NCBI RefSeq assembly: GCF_900116005.1
Contig: NZ_FOYI01000002.1
Location: 310,001-374,000 of the forward strand
Length of the DNA stretch: 64,000 bases
Direction of reading: 5' to 3'
DNA from: Poseidonocella sedimentorum
Lineage (GTDB): Bacteria > Pseudomonadota > Alphaproteobacteria > Rhodobacterales > Rhodobacteraceae
The position numbers and the translations under genes were made by a program. The notes under the pieces are model-generated. The model ran no database searches and was not told where the DNA came from. It saw only the letters and a list, made by a program, of their open reading frames with translations. Below are positions 1-8,036 of this stretch, piece after piece (position 1 is the stretch's first letter; each line of letters opens with the position of its first letter).

Positions 1-579
1 TAAGTCGCGATGTCTGACGAGGAAGGCTTCGCGGACGGTTTTTGGCGGGCGAAGATCGATCTTCAGGGATTTCGTGAGCTCGGGATCCGGGGCGCCAAAG
101 AAACGATTGGCGTCTTGCTTCGAGAAACCCGCGATTTGCGTGGCCTCCAGCCAGGCGCTGATCTTGTCGGCCTGTTTGATCTGGGACTTGACGGTTTTCG
201 GCAGCTCGCCGGGCAGGCCGAAGCGGATATGGACCGCCGCGGCGAGGCGTTCGTCCAGCGCACCGTAGCTCGCGCCGACCGCGGCTTTCACCGGGGAAAT
301 CATGTCGCCGATCACGTATTCGGGTGCGTCGTGGAGCAGGGCGGCGAGGCGCCATTTCGGCGGGGCGGAGGGTTTGCGCAGGGAGAAGATGCGTTCAACC
401 AGCAGAGAATGCTCGGCCACGGAATAGGGAAAATCGCCTTCGGTCTGGCCATTCCAGCGCGCGACGAAGGCAAGGCCGTGCGCGATGTCTTCGATTTCGA
501 TGTCGACCGGCGTTGGGTCCAGAAGATCGAGCCTTCGGCCGGAGAGCATTCGTTGCCAGGCGCGGGGTATGGTGGGCAT
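1..579 (-). CDS. HD-domain phosphohydrolase (3' end cut by window)
   Basis: Reading the minus strand from the ATG at 579 gives an open frame that continues past base 1, so the C-terminus is missing. The protein has the H...HD...D metal-binding pattern of HD-superfamily hydrolases: H57 in AEHS, H83-D84 in LLHDAPEYVIGD, and a later D in QADKISAWLEA. This arrangement resembles the YfbR-like 5'-nucleotidase / predicted phosphohydrolase group, which removes phosphate from nucleotides in the cytoplasm. The substrate is inferred only from the family. Other frames here are open too, but only this frame carries conserved motifs. Confidence 0.8.
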   Translation of the reverse strand, partial: MPTIPRAWQRMLSGRRLDLLDPTPVDIEIEDIAHGLAFVARWNGQTEGDFPYSVAEHSLLVERIFSLRKPSAPPKWRLAALLHDAPEYVIGDMISPVKAAVGASYGALDERLAAAVHIRFGLPGELPKTVKSQIKQADKISAWLEATQIAGFSKQDANRFFGAPDPELTKSLKIDLRPPKTVREAFLVRHRDL

Positions 580-662
580 GTCGCGTCCTTCGGCGGGGGC
601 CGCCTTAAAAAAGTCATGAACTTGTGCGGAAGTACTGCGTTAGTGCGTGAAGGAAAACCGAT

Positions 663-971
663 ATGACTGAACGCAAGACAAAATTTTCAACGCTTCTGGC
701 CGCGGCCCTTGTCATCGCGACGGGAGCATCTGCCGAGCCTGTGTGCATGAGCAGCGGAGAGTTGGAAGCCGGATTGGTGGATTGGTACGGCGAGCGCCCG
801 GTCGAGCCGGCAAGTGGCGCGCGGCAGCTCTGGGCATCGGAGGTGAGCGGGAGCTGGAGCCTCGTGGAGTACAGAGGGGACGGCCGGGCCTGTGTCCTTC
901 GGACGGGTGATGGATGGGCGCCCGCGGAGGAGCCCGGCGATCAGTTGCTGGCGCAGTGGTCCGGCAGCTGA
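663..971 (+). CDS. Small secreted protein with signal peptide
   Basis: A 102-residue protein. Residues 1-24 look like a Sec signal peptide (basic start, then LLAAALVIATGASA). The mature part has two cysteines, in VCMSSGE and ACVLRTG, that could form a disulfide. It contains a DWYGE motif and a WASEVSGSW stretch. Small periplasmic proteins of this layout are common in Rhodobacteraceae, but I do not know a function. It stands alone, with 83 bp separating it from the divergent HD gene. Confidence 0.6.
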   Translation: MTERKTKFSTLLAAALVIATGASAEPVCMSSGELEAGLVDWYGERPVEPASGARQLWASEVSGSWSLVEYRGDGRACVLRTGDGWAPAEEPGDQLLAQWSGS

Positions 972-1011
972 TCGATCGTTCGGGATGCGGGTGAGCGCTC
1001 CTGGGCGGTGA

Positions 1012-1659
1012 TCAGTCGCGCAGTACCCTTGAGCGACGGCGGTGCAGCCAGATCGCGCCCAATCCAGCGGCGAGAAGCGGTGCGGACGCCGGGAGCGGGA
1101 CCGGTGTGATCGGCTCATCGGCCTCGAACGTTACGCTCAGGGCGTAGGGGACGAAATCGCGGCTGTTGTCCACGCCGGTCGGCGTAAAGGCGGAGACGAG
1201 GAGAAAGTCGAAATCGCCCGAGATCGACGATCCGCTTGTCACGACATTGGTTACATCGCCCGAAAAGGAGATGAAGGACGAGGCGAGGTCTGTGCCGAGA
1301 TTGAGATCGATATAGTCAATCAGATCAGAGATGCTCGCGAGCGCGGCGATTTCGAAAATCGTATCGCTGACGTCTTGGACAGTCGTGATGATCTGCTCAT
1401 CGTAGGCGGTGCGACGCTCTTCAGCGTAAGTGGCCGTGATGGTCAGGACGGTTGCGGGTTCGAGCCAGGTAAGCGCGCTCGGGTCGATCCACGCGGTGAA
1501 GGCCCCGGACACATCCCAGGACGCTTCGGAGGGGGATTCGAGGTAATCGTAGGACCCTGAGGCCGTAAAATTGCCGATTGTCGCGGCATTCGCCGCCATG
1601 CCAGACACCGCACACACGATGGCCGCGGCCATGATCTTCATTTTTGAAACAAAACGCAT
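1012..1659 (-). CDS. VPLPA-CTERM sorting-domain exported protein
   Basis: A 215-residue exported protein. It starts with a signal peptide (KIMAAAIVCAVSGMAANA) and ends with the tripartite C-terminal signal VPLPAS, a hydrophobic helix (APLLAAGLGAIWL) and an arginine-rich tail (HRRRSR). This is the VPLPA variant of PEP-CTERM sorting signals, normally processed by an exosortase-type system for surface or extracellular delivery. The middle is acidic, rich in Ser, Thr and Asp, and probably beta-structured, with no recognised catalytic motif. The start could also be the internal Met seven residues in. Confidence 0.75.
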   Translation of the reverse strand: MRFVSKMKIMAAAIVCAVSGMAANAATIGNFTASGSYDYLESPSEASWDVSGAFTAWIDPSALTWLEPATVLTITATYAEERRTAYDEQIITTVQDVSDTIFEIAALASISDLIDYIDLNLGTDLASSFISFSGDVTNVVTSGSSISGDFDFLLVSAFTPTGVDNSRDFVPYALSVTFEADEPITPVPLPASAPLLAAGLGAIWLHRRRSRVLRD

Positions 1660-1745
1660 TGGTCACCAGATACAGATTTTTACCCGGACGAGCCTAAACC
1701 AGTCACGCCCACCACGCAAGCTTTGAGCGGGGTCTTGGCGTCCGG

Positions 1746-2435
1746 CTAGGGGGCTCTGCGTGCGACGGTCATATGCCGCTTGCGGCCGAATCCGGGGGTG
1801 CGCTCGACCGCGAAGCCCGCTGTGCTCAAGGCGCGACGGACCGCGCCCGCTGCGGTGTAGGTGGCCGCCGTGCCGCCGGGCACGGTATGGGCGAAGACCT
1901 GATGCAGAAGGCCCTCCTCCCAGAGCTCGGGATTCCGGGCCGGGGCGAAGCCGTCGAGGAACCATGCGTCGGCCGAACCCCTCCAGGCGGGGAGCGTCTC
2001 GCGCGCGTCGCCTTCGATGAGCGTGAAGCTCAGATCGGGTGTCTCCAGGTGGCGTAGCCCTTGTGCGTTCGGCGCTTCGGGCCAGAGGGGGGCGAGGTCT
2101 TCGGTCAGCGGCGCGAGGGCAGGGAAGGCGCGTTGGGCGCGGATCATGTCGGCCTTGGCCAAGGGAAAGGCTTCGAAGCTGGTGAAGTGGAGGCGCCCCG
2201 GGATGCCGGCGGCGCGCCACGCGTGCAGCGCGACGAGCAGGTTGAGGCCGGTGCCGAAGCCCAGTTCGGCGATGTGAAACCCGCTTGCGAACCGCGACGG
2301 GAGGGCGTTGCCGGCGAGGAAAACGTGACGCGTTTCTTCGAGCCCGTCGTCGAGCGAGAAATACGGATCGTCAAACCGGGTCGAGATGGGGACAGCCCCC
2401 TCCCGCCATTCCAGTTCCGGCCGCTGGTCCGCCAT
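1746..2435 (-). CDS. mnmD: tRNA 5-methylaminomethyl-2-thiouridine methyltransferase (MnmD / MnmC1)
   Basis: A 229-residue Rossmann methyltransferase. The SAM-binding motif ELGFGTGLN lies near residue 60. The WFLDGFAPARNPELW motif near the middle is typical of the methyltransferase half of MnmC, which makes mnm5s2U at the tRNA wobble base from nm5s2U. In Escherichia coli this is fused to an FAD oxidase. Here it is a separate gene, divergent from the oxidase at 2498. I chose the ATG at 2435 (MADQRPELEW). An ATG at 2462 or a TTG at 2498 are possible longer starts. Confidence 0.85.
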   Translation of the reverse strand: MADQRPELEWREGAVPISTRFDDPYFSLDDGLEETRHVFLAGNALPSRFASGFHIAELGFGTGLNLLVALHAWRAAGIPGRLHFTSFEAFPLAKADMIRAQRAFPALAPLTEDLAPLWPEAPNAQGLRHLETPDLSFTLIEGDARETLPAWRGSADAWFLDGFAPARNPELWEEGLLHQVFAHTVPGGTAATYTAAGAVRRALSTAGFAVERTPGFGRKRHMTVARRAP

Positions 2436-2497
2436 GTCCCGATCCTTTATGGGCTGTGTCATCGGCGGGAGAATGTCCGCGAGCGGGCGGCTTGGCA

Positions 2498-3544
2498 ATG
2501 GGGCGGGACATGGTGGATGTGACGGTGCGCGGCGCGGGGATTGCGGGGCTGACGGTTGCGTGGTCCTGCGCGCGGCGTGGGGCTCGGGTGCGGGTGATCG
2601 ATCCGCATGGCGTCGGGGCGGGGGCGAGCGGCGGCGTGGTCGGCGCGCTGGCGCCGCATGTGCCGGAGATGTGGAACGTCAAGAAAGCCTTTCAGTTCGA
2701 GAGCCTGATACTGGCCGAGGGCTACTGGCGCGAGGTGGAAGCGGCGGGCGGGCTGCGGACGGGATATGGGCGCACCGGGCGGCTTCAGCCGATCGCCGAT
2801 GCGGCGGCGCTTGCGCTCGCCCGGCAGCGGGAGGGCACGGCGCGGGAGCATTGGAAGGACGCGGCGGTCTGGCGGGTGGTCCCGGCGCGGGAGGCGGGCC
2901 CCTGGGCGCCGCCGAGCCCGACCGGCTGGCTCATTCACGATACGCTCAGCGCGCGGATCCACCCGCGCCAGACCTGCGCCGCGCTTGCGGCCGCGCTTCG
3001 GGCCCATGGGGCGGAGATTGTTGAAACCGGGCCGGATGACGGGGCGGTCATTTATGCGACCGGCTGGCGCGGGCTGCTGTCCGAGACCAATCCGGAGGGG
3101 CGCGCGCTTGGCGCGGGCGTGAAGGGGCAGGCGGCATTGCTGCGCCTTGAGGCGATAGATGCGCCGCAGCTTTTTGCCGATGGGCTGCATATTGTCCCGC
3201 ATCATGACGGGACCGTCGCCATCGGCTCCACCAGCGAGCGGGAATTCGCGGACCCGGTCGAGACCGATGCGCAGCTTGATGAGATCCTCCGCAAGGCGCA
3301 AACCCTCGTCCCGACTCTGGCGGAGGCTCCGGTGATCGAACAATGGGCCGGGGTGCGGCCGCGGGCCAAAACGCGCGCGCCGATGCTGGGGCCGGTGCCC
3401 GGCAGGGCCGGCGCGTATATCGCCAATGGGGGTTTCAAGATCGGCTTGGGCATGGCGCCGAAATGCGCCGAGGTTCTGGCGGATCTTGTCCTCGACGGGC
3501 GTGATGCGATCCCGGAGGGCTTTCGGCCGGAGGCGTCTTTCTGA
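2498..3544 (+). CDS. FAD-dependent oxidoreductase, MnmC2-like
   Basis: A 348-residue DAO-family flavoprotein. The N-terminus has the dinucleotide-binding fold GAGIAGLTVAW, a strand ending in RVIDP, and a GAGASGGVVGALAPH segment. The C-terminus has GAYIANGGFKIGLGMAP, the second FAD contact region. Position beside mnmD supports the role of the MnmC oxidase half, converting cmnm5s2U to nm5s2U; a D-amino-acid-oxidase-like role cannot be excluded. The start is the ATG at 2498, or possibly 2510 (MVDVTVRG). Only about 60 bp separate it from divergent mnmD, so the promoters must overlap. Confidence 0.75.
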   Translation: MGRDMVDVTVRGAGIAGLTVAWSCARRGARVRVIDPHGVGAGASGGVVGALAPHVPEMWNVKKAFQFESLILAEGYWREVEAAGGLRTGYGRTGRLQPIADAAALALARQREGTAREHWKDAAVWRVVPAREAGPWAPPSPTGWLIHDTLSARIHPRQTCAALAAALRAHGAEIVETGPDDGAVIYATGWRGLLSETNPEGRALGAGVKGQAALLRLEAIDAPQLFADGLHIVPHHDGTVAIGSTSEREFADPVETDAQLDEILRKAQTLVPTLAEAPVIEQWAGVRPRAKTRAPMLGPVPGRAGAYIANGGFKIGLGMAPKCAEVLADLVLDGRDAIPEGFRPEASF

Positions 3545-3572
3545 CGCGGAATACTCTGGGCCAAACGTAAAA

Positions 3573-3596
3573 CACCCCCGGCGCGGGCCGGGGGTG
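3573..3596. terminator. Bidirectional hairpin between convergent genes
   Basis: A 10-bp perfect inverted repeat, CACCCCCGGC (3573-3582) and GCCGGGGGTG (3587-3596), with a 4-nt loop. It lies between the stop of the MnmC2-like gene and the stop of the convergent OmpA-like gene. There is no clear T-run, but the location suits a shared terminator. Confidence 0.55.
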
Positions 3597-3621
3597 CTGA
3601 GCGGTGGCAGGTCTTTCGGGA

Positions 3622-4290
3622 TCAGACGGTGGGAATGATCACGATTTCCACGCGGCGGTTCTTGGCGCGGCCCTCGGGTGTGAGGTTGGTGGTGACGGGT
3701 TGAGCCTCGCCCCGGCCCGCGGTGATGATGCGGGAGGAGGAGACGCCCGACCCGATCAGGACCTTGGCAACCGAATCCGCCCGGCGCAGCGAGAGCGCTT
3801 CGTTGTAGGCGGCCTCGCCGGTGCTGTCGGTGTGGCCGGTCACGCGGACGGCGGAGTTCGGGTAATTCTGAAGGTTGGCGGCGAGCGCGCGAAGATCCGA
3901 TTGCAGGCCGGAGCGGACAACCGCGCTGTCCACGTCGAAGAGGATATCCTGCGGCAGGGTCACGATGAGGCTCTCGCCGGTGTTTTCGATCAACACCTGA
4001 TCGTTGTTCATGCTCTGGCGCAGGGCGGCTTCCTGCTGGTCGAGCTGGCGGCCGATGAGTGCGCCGGCACCACTGCCGACCGCGGCCCCGATGACGGCCC
4101 CGCGACGCCGTTCCTCCGGATCATCCCCGCGCAGAATGCCAACGGCGGCGCCGAGGCCCGCGCCGATGAGCGCGCCGGATTTGGTTTTGGCGTTGGGGTC
4201 TGTTCCGCCGCCATACTGGTTGGGGTCGGTACAGGCGGTCAGGGCCAGCAGGCCCGCGCTTGTCAGAAGAAGCGGCAGTTTGGTCATCAT
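3622..4290 (-). CDS. OmpA-family lipoprotein with glycine-zipper segment
   Basis: A 222-residue outer-membrane lipoprotein. The lipobox LLALTAC follows a short signal. Residues 38-80 are glycine-zipper-like (GALIGAGLGAAVGIL, GAVIGAAVGSGAGALIG). The C-terminal OmpA/MotB peptidoglycan-binding domain carries the VTGHTDSTGEAAYNEALSLRRA motif region and ends with AKNRRVEI. It resembles the YiaD group and probably tethers outer membrane to peptidoglycan. I took the ATG at 4290; the long upstream extension of the frame is not coding-like. Confidence 0.88.
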   Translation of the reverse strand: MMTKLPLLLTSAGLLALTACTDPNQYGGGTDPNAKTKSGALIGAGLGAAVGILRGDDPEERRRGAVIGAAVGSGAGALIGRQLDQQEAALRQSMNNDQVLIENTGESLIVTLPQDILFDVDSAVVRSGLQSDLRALAANLQNYPNSAVRVTGHTDSTGEAAYNEALSLRRADSVAKVLIGSGVSSSRIITAGRGEAQPVTTNLTPEGRAKNRRVEIVIIPTV

Positions 4291-4406
4291 GGGTGCTCTA
4301 CCTCGTGAGTTGTCTGTCCCCGCGAACAGGGCTGTCCACGTATACACCCCTCTCAACGCGTATGTCCGCGATTGGTTCCCGCGGTCGGCGACAAATCGCC
4401 AGTGGC

Positions 4407-5273
4407 TCAGGCCTCCCACCGCGCGGACTCCCAGGCGAGCAGCGCGCGTTTGACCGGCATGCCCCAGTGATATCCGCCCATGGCGCCCGATTTGCGCAAG
4501 GCGCGGTGGCACGGGATGAGCCAGCTAATCGGGTTGCGGCCCACGGCGGTGCCCACGGCGCGCACCGCGCTGGGGTGGCCGATGGCGGCGGCGATGTCGG
4601 AATAGGTCGTCACGTGGCCGTCGGGGACGTTGAGCAGCGCCTCCCAGACCTTGATCTGAAACGGCCCGCCGATGAGGTGCATCCGCGCCTCGCCGCTCTG
4701 GGTCAACGCGGCGTCCACCCAAGGGGCGAGGGCCCGCGCGTCGGGGGCGAACTCCGCCTTCGGCCAGCGCTGGCGCAGATCCGCCTCGGTGGCCTCGCGC
4801 CCGATCTGGGCCGCCAGCCCGAGGCCGCAAATCCCGCGATCGGTCCCCATGGCGAGCAGATCGCCAAAGGGGCTTTCGAACCAACCGGTGCGAATGCGCA
4901 GCCCCGCCCCGCCGCGTGCATAGTCGCCCGGGCTCATCGCCTCCCACCGCAGGAAGAGGTCGTGTAGCCGCCCGACACCGGAGAGCCCGGTGAGATGGGC
5001 AGTCTCCAGCGTGGAATGGCGCGATTGCAGGAGTTTGCGGGCGTGATCGAGGGTGAGGTACTGCTGGTAGCGCTTGGGCGAGACCCCGGCCCAACGGGAG
5101 AAAACCCGCTGAAAATGCGCAGGGCTCAGGCCGATGTCTGCGGCGATCTCCTCTAGGGTGAGCGGGCCCGGCGCCGCGTCAATGATCTCGATCGCCCGTC
5201 CGATGACCTGGTAGTGATACCTGTCTGTCAGCTCGGCCTGCCCGAGGCTTTGCCCGGTGGTCTGGTCGTTCAT
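4407..5273 (-). CDS. Ada-like O6-methylguanine-DNA methyltransferase with AraC-type HTH
   Basis: A 288-residue DNA repair protein. An N-terminal AraC-type helix-turn-helix (LSPAHFQRVFSRWAGVSPKR) is followed by a methyltransferase domain with the suicide-cysteine motif PCHR near residue 258 and the DNA-recognition helix region VRAVGTAVGRNPISW. The Zn/Cys4 methylphosphotriester domain of full-length Ada is absent, so it cannot sense phosphotriesters as E. coli Ada does. It may repair alkylated guanine and regulate directly. It is divergent from nth at 5410, another base-repair gene, across a 136-bp intergenic region. Confidence 0.85.
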   Translation of the reverse strand: MNDQTTGQSLGQAELTDRYHYQVIGRAIEIIDAAPGPLTLEEIAADIGLSPAHFQRVFSRWAGVSPKRYQQYLTLDHARKLLQSRHSTLETAHLTGLSGVGRLHDLFLRWEAMSPGDYARGGAGLRIRTGWFESPFGDLLAMGTDRGICGLGLAAQIGREATEADLRQRWPKAEFAPDARALAPWVDAALTQSGEARMHLIGGPFQIKVWEALLNVPDGHVTTYSDIAAAIGHPSAVRAVGTAVGRNPISWLIPCHRALRKSGAMGGYHWGMPVKRALLAWESARWEA

Positions 5274-5409
5274 TCGCACAGCTCCCGCATCTCCGTGCCC
5301 GAGCTTAGGCCGGACCGGCGCCGCGTTCGATCCGTTTCTTGCGCCAAATCTCATCCGCCGGGGGCCAAGACGCGCTTGCTCCGCGCCCGGCAATTGGGCA
5401 AGAGGAAGC

Positions 5410-6054
5410 ATGGCCGCGCAGCTCGACTATCATACCATGCGTGAGATTTTCACGCGCTTTCGGGCGGCTGAGGCCGAGCCCGTGGGCGAGCTCGATCACG
5501 TCAACGCCTACACCCTCGTGGTTGCGGTCGCGCTCTCGGCGCAGGCCACGGATGCGGGCGTCAACCGCGCCACGCGCGCGCTCTTTCCCATCGCCGACAC
5601 GCCGCAGAAGATGCTCGATCTCGGCGAGGAGCGGCTGATCGAGCATATCAAGACCATCGGGCTCTATCGCAACAAGGCCCGCAACGTGATGAAGCTCTCG
5701 CGCATTCTCGTGGAGGAGTACGGCGGAGAGGTCCCCAATTCGCGGGCCGCGCTTGAATCGCTGCCCGGCGTGGGCCGCAAGACCGCCAATGTCGTGCTCA
5801 ACATGTGGTGGCGCTATCCCGCGCAAGCGGTCGACACCCATATCTTCCGCGTCGGCAACCGCACCGGCATCGCGCCGGGCAAGGATGTGGTCGCCGTCGA
5901 GCGTGCGATCGAGGACAACGTCCCGGTCGATTTCCAACTCCATGCGCATCATTGGCTGATCCTGCATGGGCGATATCATTGCAAGGCCCGTAAACCTTTG
6001 TGCCCTACATGCATCATCCGGGATCTCTGCCAGTTCGAGGAAAAGACACTATGA
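5410..6054 (+). CDS. nth: Endonuclease III
   Basis: A 214-residue base-excision repair glycosylase/AP lyase for oxidised pyrimidines. It has the helix-hairpin-helix LPGVGRKTANVVL with the catalytic lysine, the catalytic aspartate in VDTHIFRVGNR, and the C-terminal 4Fe-4S ligand set C-x6-C-x2-C-x5-C (CKARKPLCPTC then C). Length is normal for the family. The start is the ATG at 5410 (MAAQLDYHTM). Its stop overlaps the ATG of the following kinase gene (ATGA), suggesting translational coupling. Confidence 0.95.
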   Translation: MAAQLDYHTMREIFTRFRAAEAEPVGELDHVNAYTLVVAVALSAQATDAGVNRATRALFPIADTPQKMLDLGEERLIEHIKTIGLYRNKARNVMKLSRILVEEYGGEVPNSRAALESLPGVGRKTANVVLNMWWRYPAQAVDTHIFRVGNRTGIAPGKDVVAVERAIEDNVPVDFQLHAHHWLILHGRYHCKARKPLCPTCIIRDLCQFEEKTL

Positions 6055-7043
6055 AAAAGTACCAGGTCATCGGGATCGGCAATGCGGTCGTGGATGTGAT
6101 TTCGCAATGCGACGAGAACTTTCTCGACATGATGGACATCCAGAAGGGCGTCATGCAGCTCATCGAGCGCGAGCGGGCCGAGCTGCTATATGCGTCGATG
6201 CAGCGCCGCGAACAGGCCGCTGGCGGGTCAGTCGCCAACACGCTCGCCGGGCTGGGCAACCTCGGGCTGCGCACCGCCTTCATCGGCCGGGTGCATGACG
6301 ATGCGCTGGGCCGGTTCTATGCCAAGGCGATGGAAGAGGACGGGACGGATTTCGTCAATCCGCCGGTCGCGGGCGAGCAGCTTCCCACCTCGCGCTCGAT
6401 GATCTTCGTCTCGCCCGATGGCGAGCGCTCGATGAACACCTATCTGGGGATCTCTGCCGAGCTCGGCCTTGGCGATGTGGATGACGCGGTGCTCTCGGAT
6501 GCCGAGCTGATCTTCCTTGAAGGCTACCTGTTCGACAAGCCGGGCGGCAAGGAGGCCTTCATCCACTCTGCCCGGACTTGCCGCGCCGCGGGCGGGCGCG
6601 CCGGGATTTCCATCTCCGACCCTTTCTGTGTCGAACGGCACCGCGAGGATTTCCTGTCGCTGATCGAAAACGAGCTCGATTTTGTCATCGGCAACGAGGA
6701 TGAGATCAAATCGCTCTACCAGCACAGTTCGCTGGACGAGGCGCTGCCGGCCGTTGCGGCAATCTGCGATCTGGTGGTCTGCACCCGCAGCGGCGACGGG
6801 GTCAGCGTGATTTCCGGCGGCGAGCGCACGGACGTTCCCGTCCACAAGATCACCCCGGTGGACACCACCGGCGCGGGCGATCAGTTCGCCGCCGGTTTCC
6901 TCTACGGGCTCACCACCGGACGCGACATTCGCACCAGCACCGAGATGGGCTGCGCCGCGGCGACCGAGGTCATCCAGCACATCGGCCCCCGCCCCAAGAC
7001 GGCGCTCGGCGTGGTCTTCCGCCGCCGCGGGCTCATCGACTGA
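6051..7043 (+). CDS. PfkB-family sugar/adenosine kinase
   Basis: A 330-residue ribokinase-fold kinase. The N-terminal part contains GIGNAVVDV and the GGSVANTLAGL substrate-binding motif. The C-terminal PfkB signature DTTGAGDQFAAGFLYGL holds the anion hole and catalytic aspartate. The overall pattern resembles the adenosine-kinase-type subgroup common in Alphaproteobacteria, so nucleoside phosphorylation is likely, but the exact substrate is inferred. The ATG overlaps the nth stop by four bases. Confidence 0.85.
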   Translation: MKKYQVIGIGNAVVDVISQCDENFLDMMDIQKGVMQLIERERAELLYASMQRREQAAGGSVANTLAGLGNLGLRTAFIGRVHDDALGRFYAKAMEEDGTDFVNPPVAGEQLPTSRSMIFVSPDGERSMNTYLGISAELGLGDVDDAVLSDAELIFLEGYLFDKPGGKEAFIHSARTCRAAGGRAGISISDPFCVERHREDFLSLIENELDFVIGNEDEIKSLYQHSSLDEALPAVAAICDLVVCTRSGDGVSVISGGERTDVPVHKITPVDTTGAGDQFAAGFLYGLTTGRDIRTSTEMGCAAATEVIQHIGPRPKTALGVVFRRRGLID

Positions 7044-7058
7044 GGGGGCCCGGCGGGG

Positions 7059-7877
7059 TCAGTCGCCGAGCTTGGCGTGAACCTCGTCGAGGTCGATCTC
7101 GCCGGTGGGCAGCCGGTTGCCAGGATCCCAGGGATCGTATTTGAAAAGCTCGAAATCGCGCTTGTAGATCTCGTAGACCAGATGCCGGGACAGGTCGTCG
7201 AAATAGTCTTCGACCGGGTGCGCGCGCGTCGGCCCGTGGCCCGCGCTTTCATTGAACCGGGGCATCGCGCCAAGGTCGACCGGGTGGGGCGTTTCGATCC
7301 GATCGAGCACCGATTTCATCCCCTCATCGAAGCGCTCGGTCCAGAAGATATCGTCGTAGCGCCCGCCGTTGACGATGAAGGTCGAGATGTGGCCGGACAT
7401 GCTTGACCAGTGGATGTCCGGGTCCATCGGCTTGCGCCAGCGGATCGTGTCGCGGGCAAAGAGCAGGAAACGCCGGAAGCTCCGGATCTGGTCGAACGGC
7501 TCTTGCCCGTCCGCGCCGCCGACCTCGATGCCATAGGTCTGCATCACCATCGGCACGAGGTTGCCGCGATAGCGGTTGCCGTTGCGCTGGATGCCGCAGA
7601 TCTTGTCGAAGAAGGATGACAGGATGCGCGCATAGGGGTTGCGCACGGCGGTGAAGGCAAAGGCGCCATGGCTCGTCACGTTGCGCTCAATGATCGGCTG
7701 GCTTTCGGGCTGGGCCCATTTGTGCAGGCCCTCGCGCGCGTCGTGAATATCGCCGTCATAGAACCGGCCGTGGTCGGAATAGTAGAGAATCTGCCCGATG
7801 GTCGAGCACGCGCATTTGGGCACCACGCGGTACACGACGCTTTCACTGGGCGTCATCCAGGTTCCAGGAAAACCCAT
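7059..7877 (-). CDS. Sulfotransferase family protein
   Basis: A 272-residue protein with the 5'-phosphosulfate-binding loop VPKCACSTIGQI near residue 19 and the 3'-phosphate-binding region TAVRNPYARILSSFF near residue 75. These are the PAPS-binding elements of the carbohydrate sulfotransferase (Sulfotransfer_2) group. It probably sulfates a surface or secreted glycan. The gene is divergent from a GT14 glycosyltransferase at 8037, which supports a joint role in polysaccharide decoration. No signal peptide is visible, so it should act in the cytoplasm. Confidence 0.8.
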   Translation of the reverse strand: MGFPGTWMTPSESVVYRVVPKCACSTIGQILYYSDHGRFYDGDIHDAREGLHKWAQPESQPIIERNVTSHGAFAFTAVRNPYARILSSFFDKICGIQRNGNRYRGNLVPMVMQTYGIEVGGADGQEPFDQIRSFRRFLLFARDTIRWRKPMDPDIHWSSMSGHISTFIVNGGRYDDIFWTERFDEGMKSVLDRIETPHPVDLGAMPRFNESAGHGPTRAHPVEDYFDDLSRHLVYEIYKRDFELFKYDPWDPGNRLPTGEIDLDEVHAKLGD

Positions 7878-8036
7878 ACCTTACCGACTCTCCGCTCCAC
7901 CGCGCCGGGCGTATCCCCGCGCAGTGCTGCGCTTTTTGGCAAAAAACGCGGACCGGAGGCAAGGGTTCATTCACTCTTGGGGAAAACAAAGCTACCAGAA
8001 AGGGGGGCGCGGTGCCCCTGAACCGCTGAGGACGCG

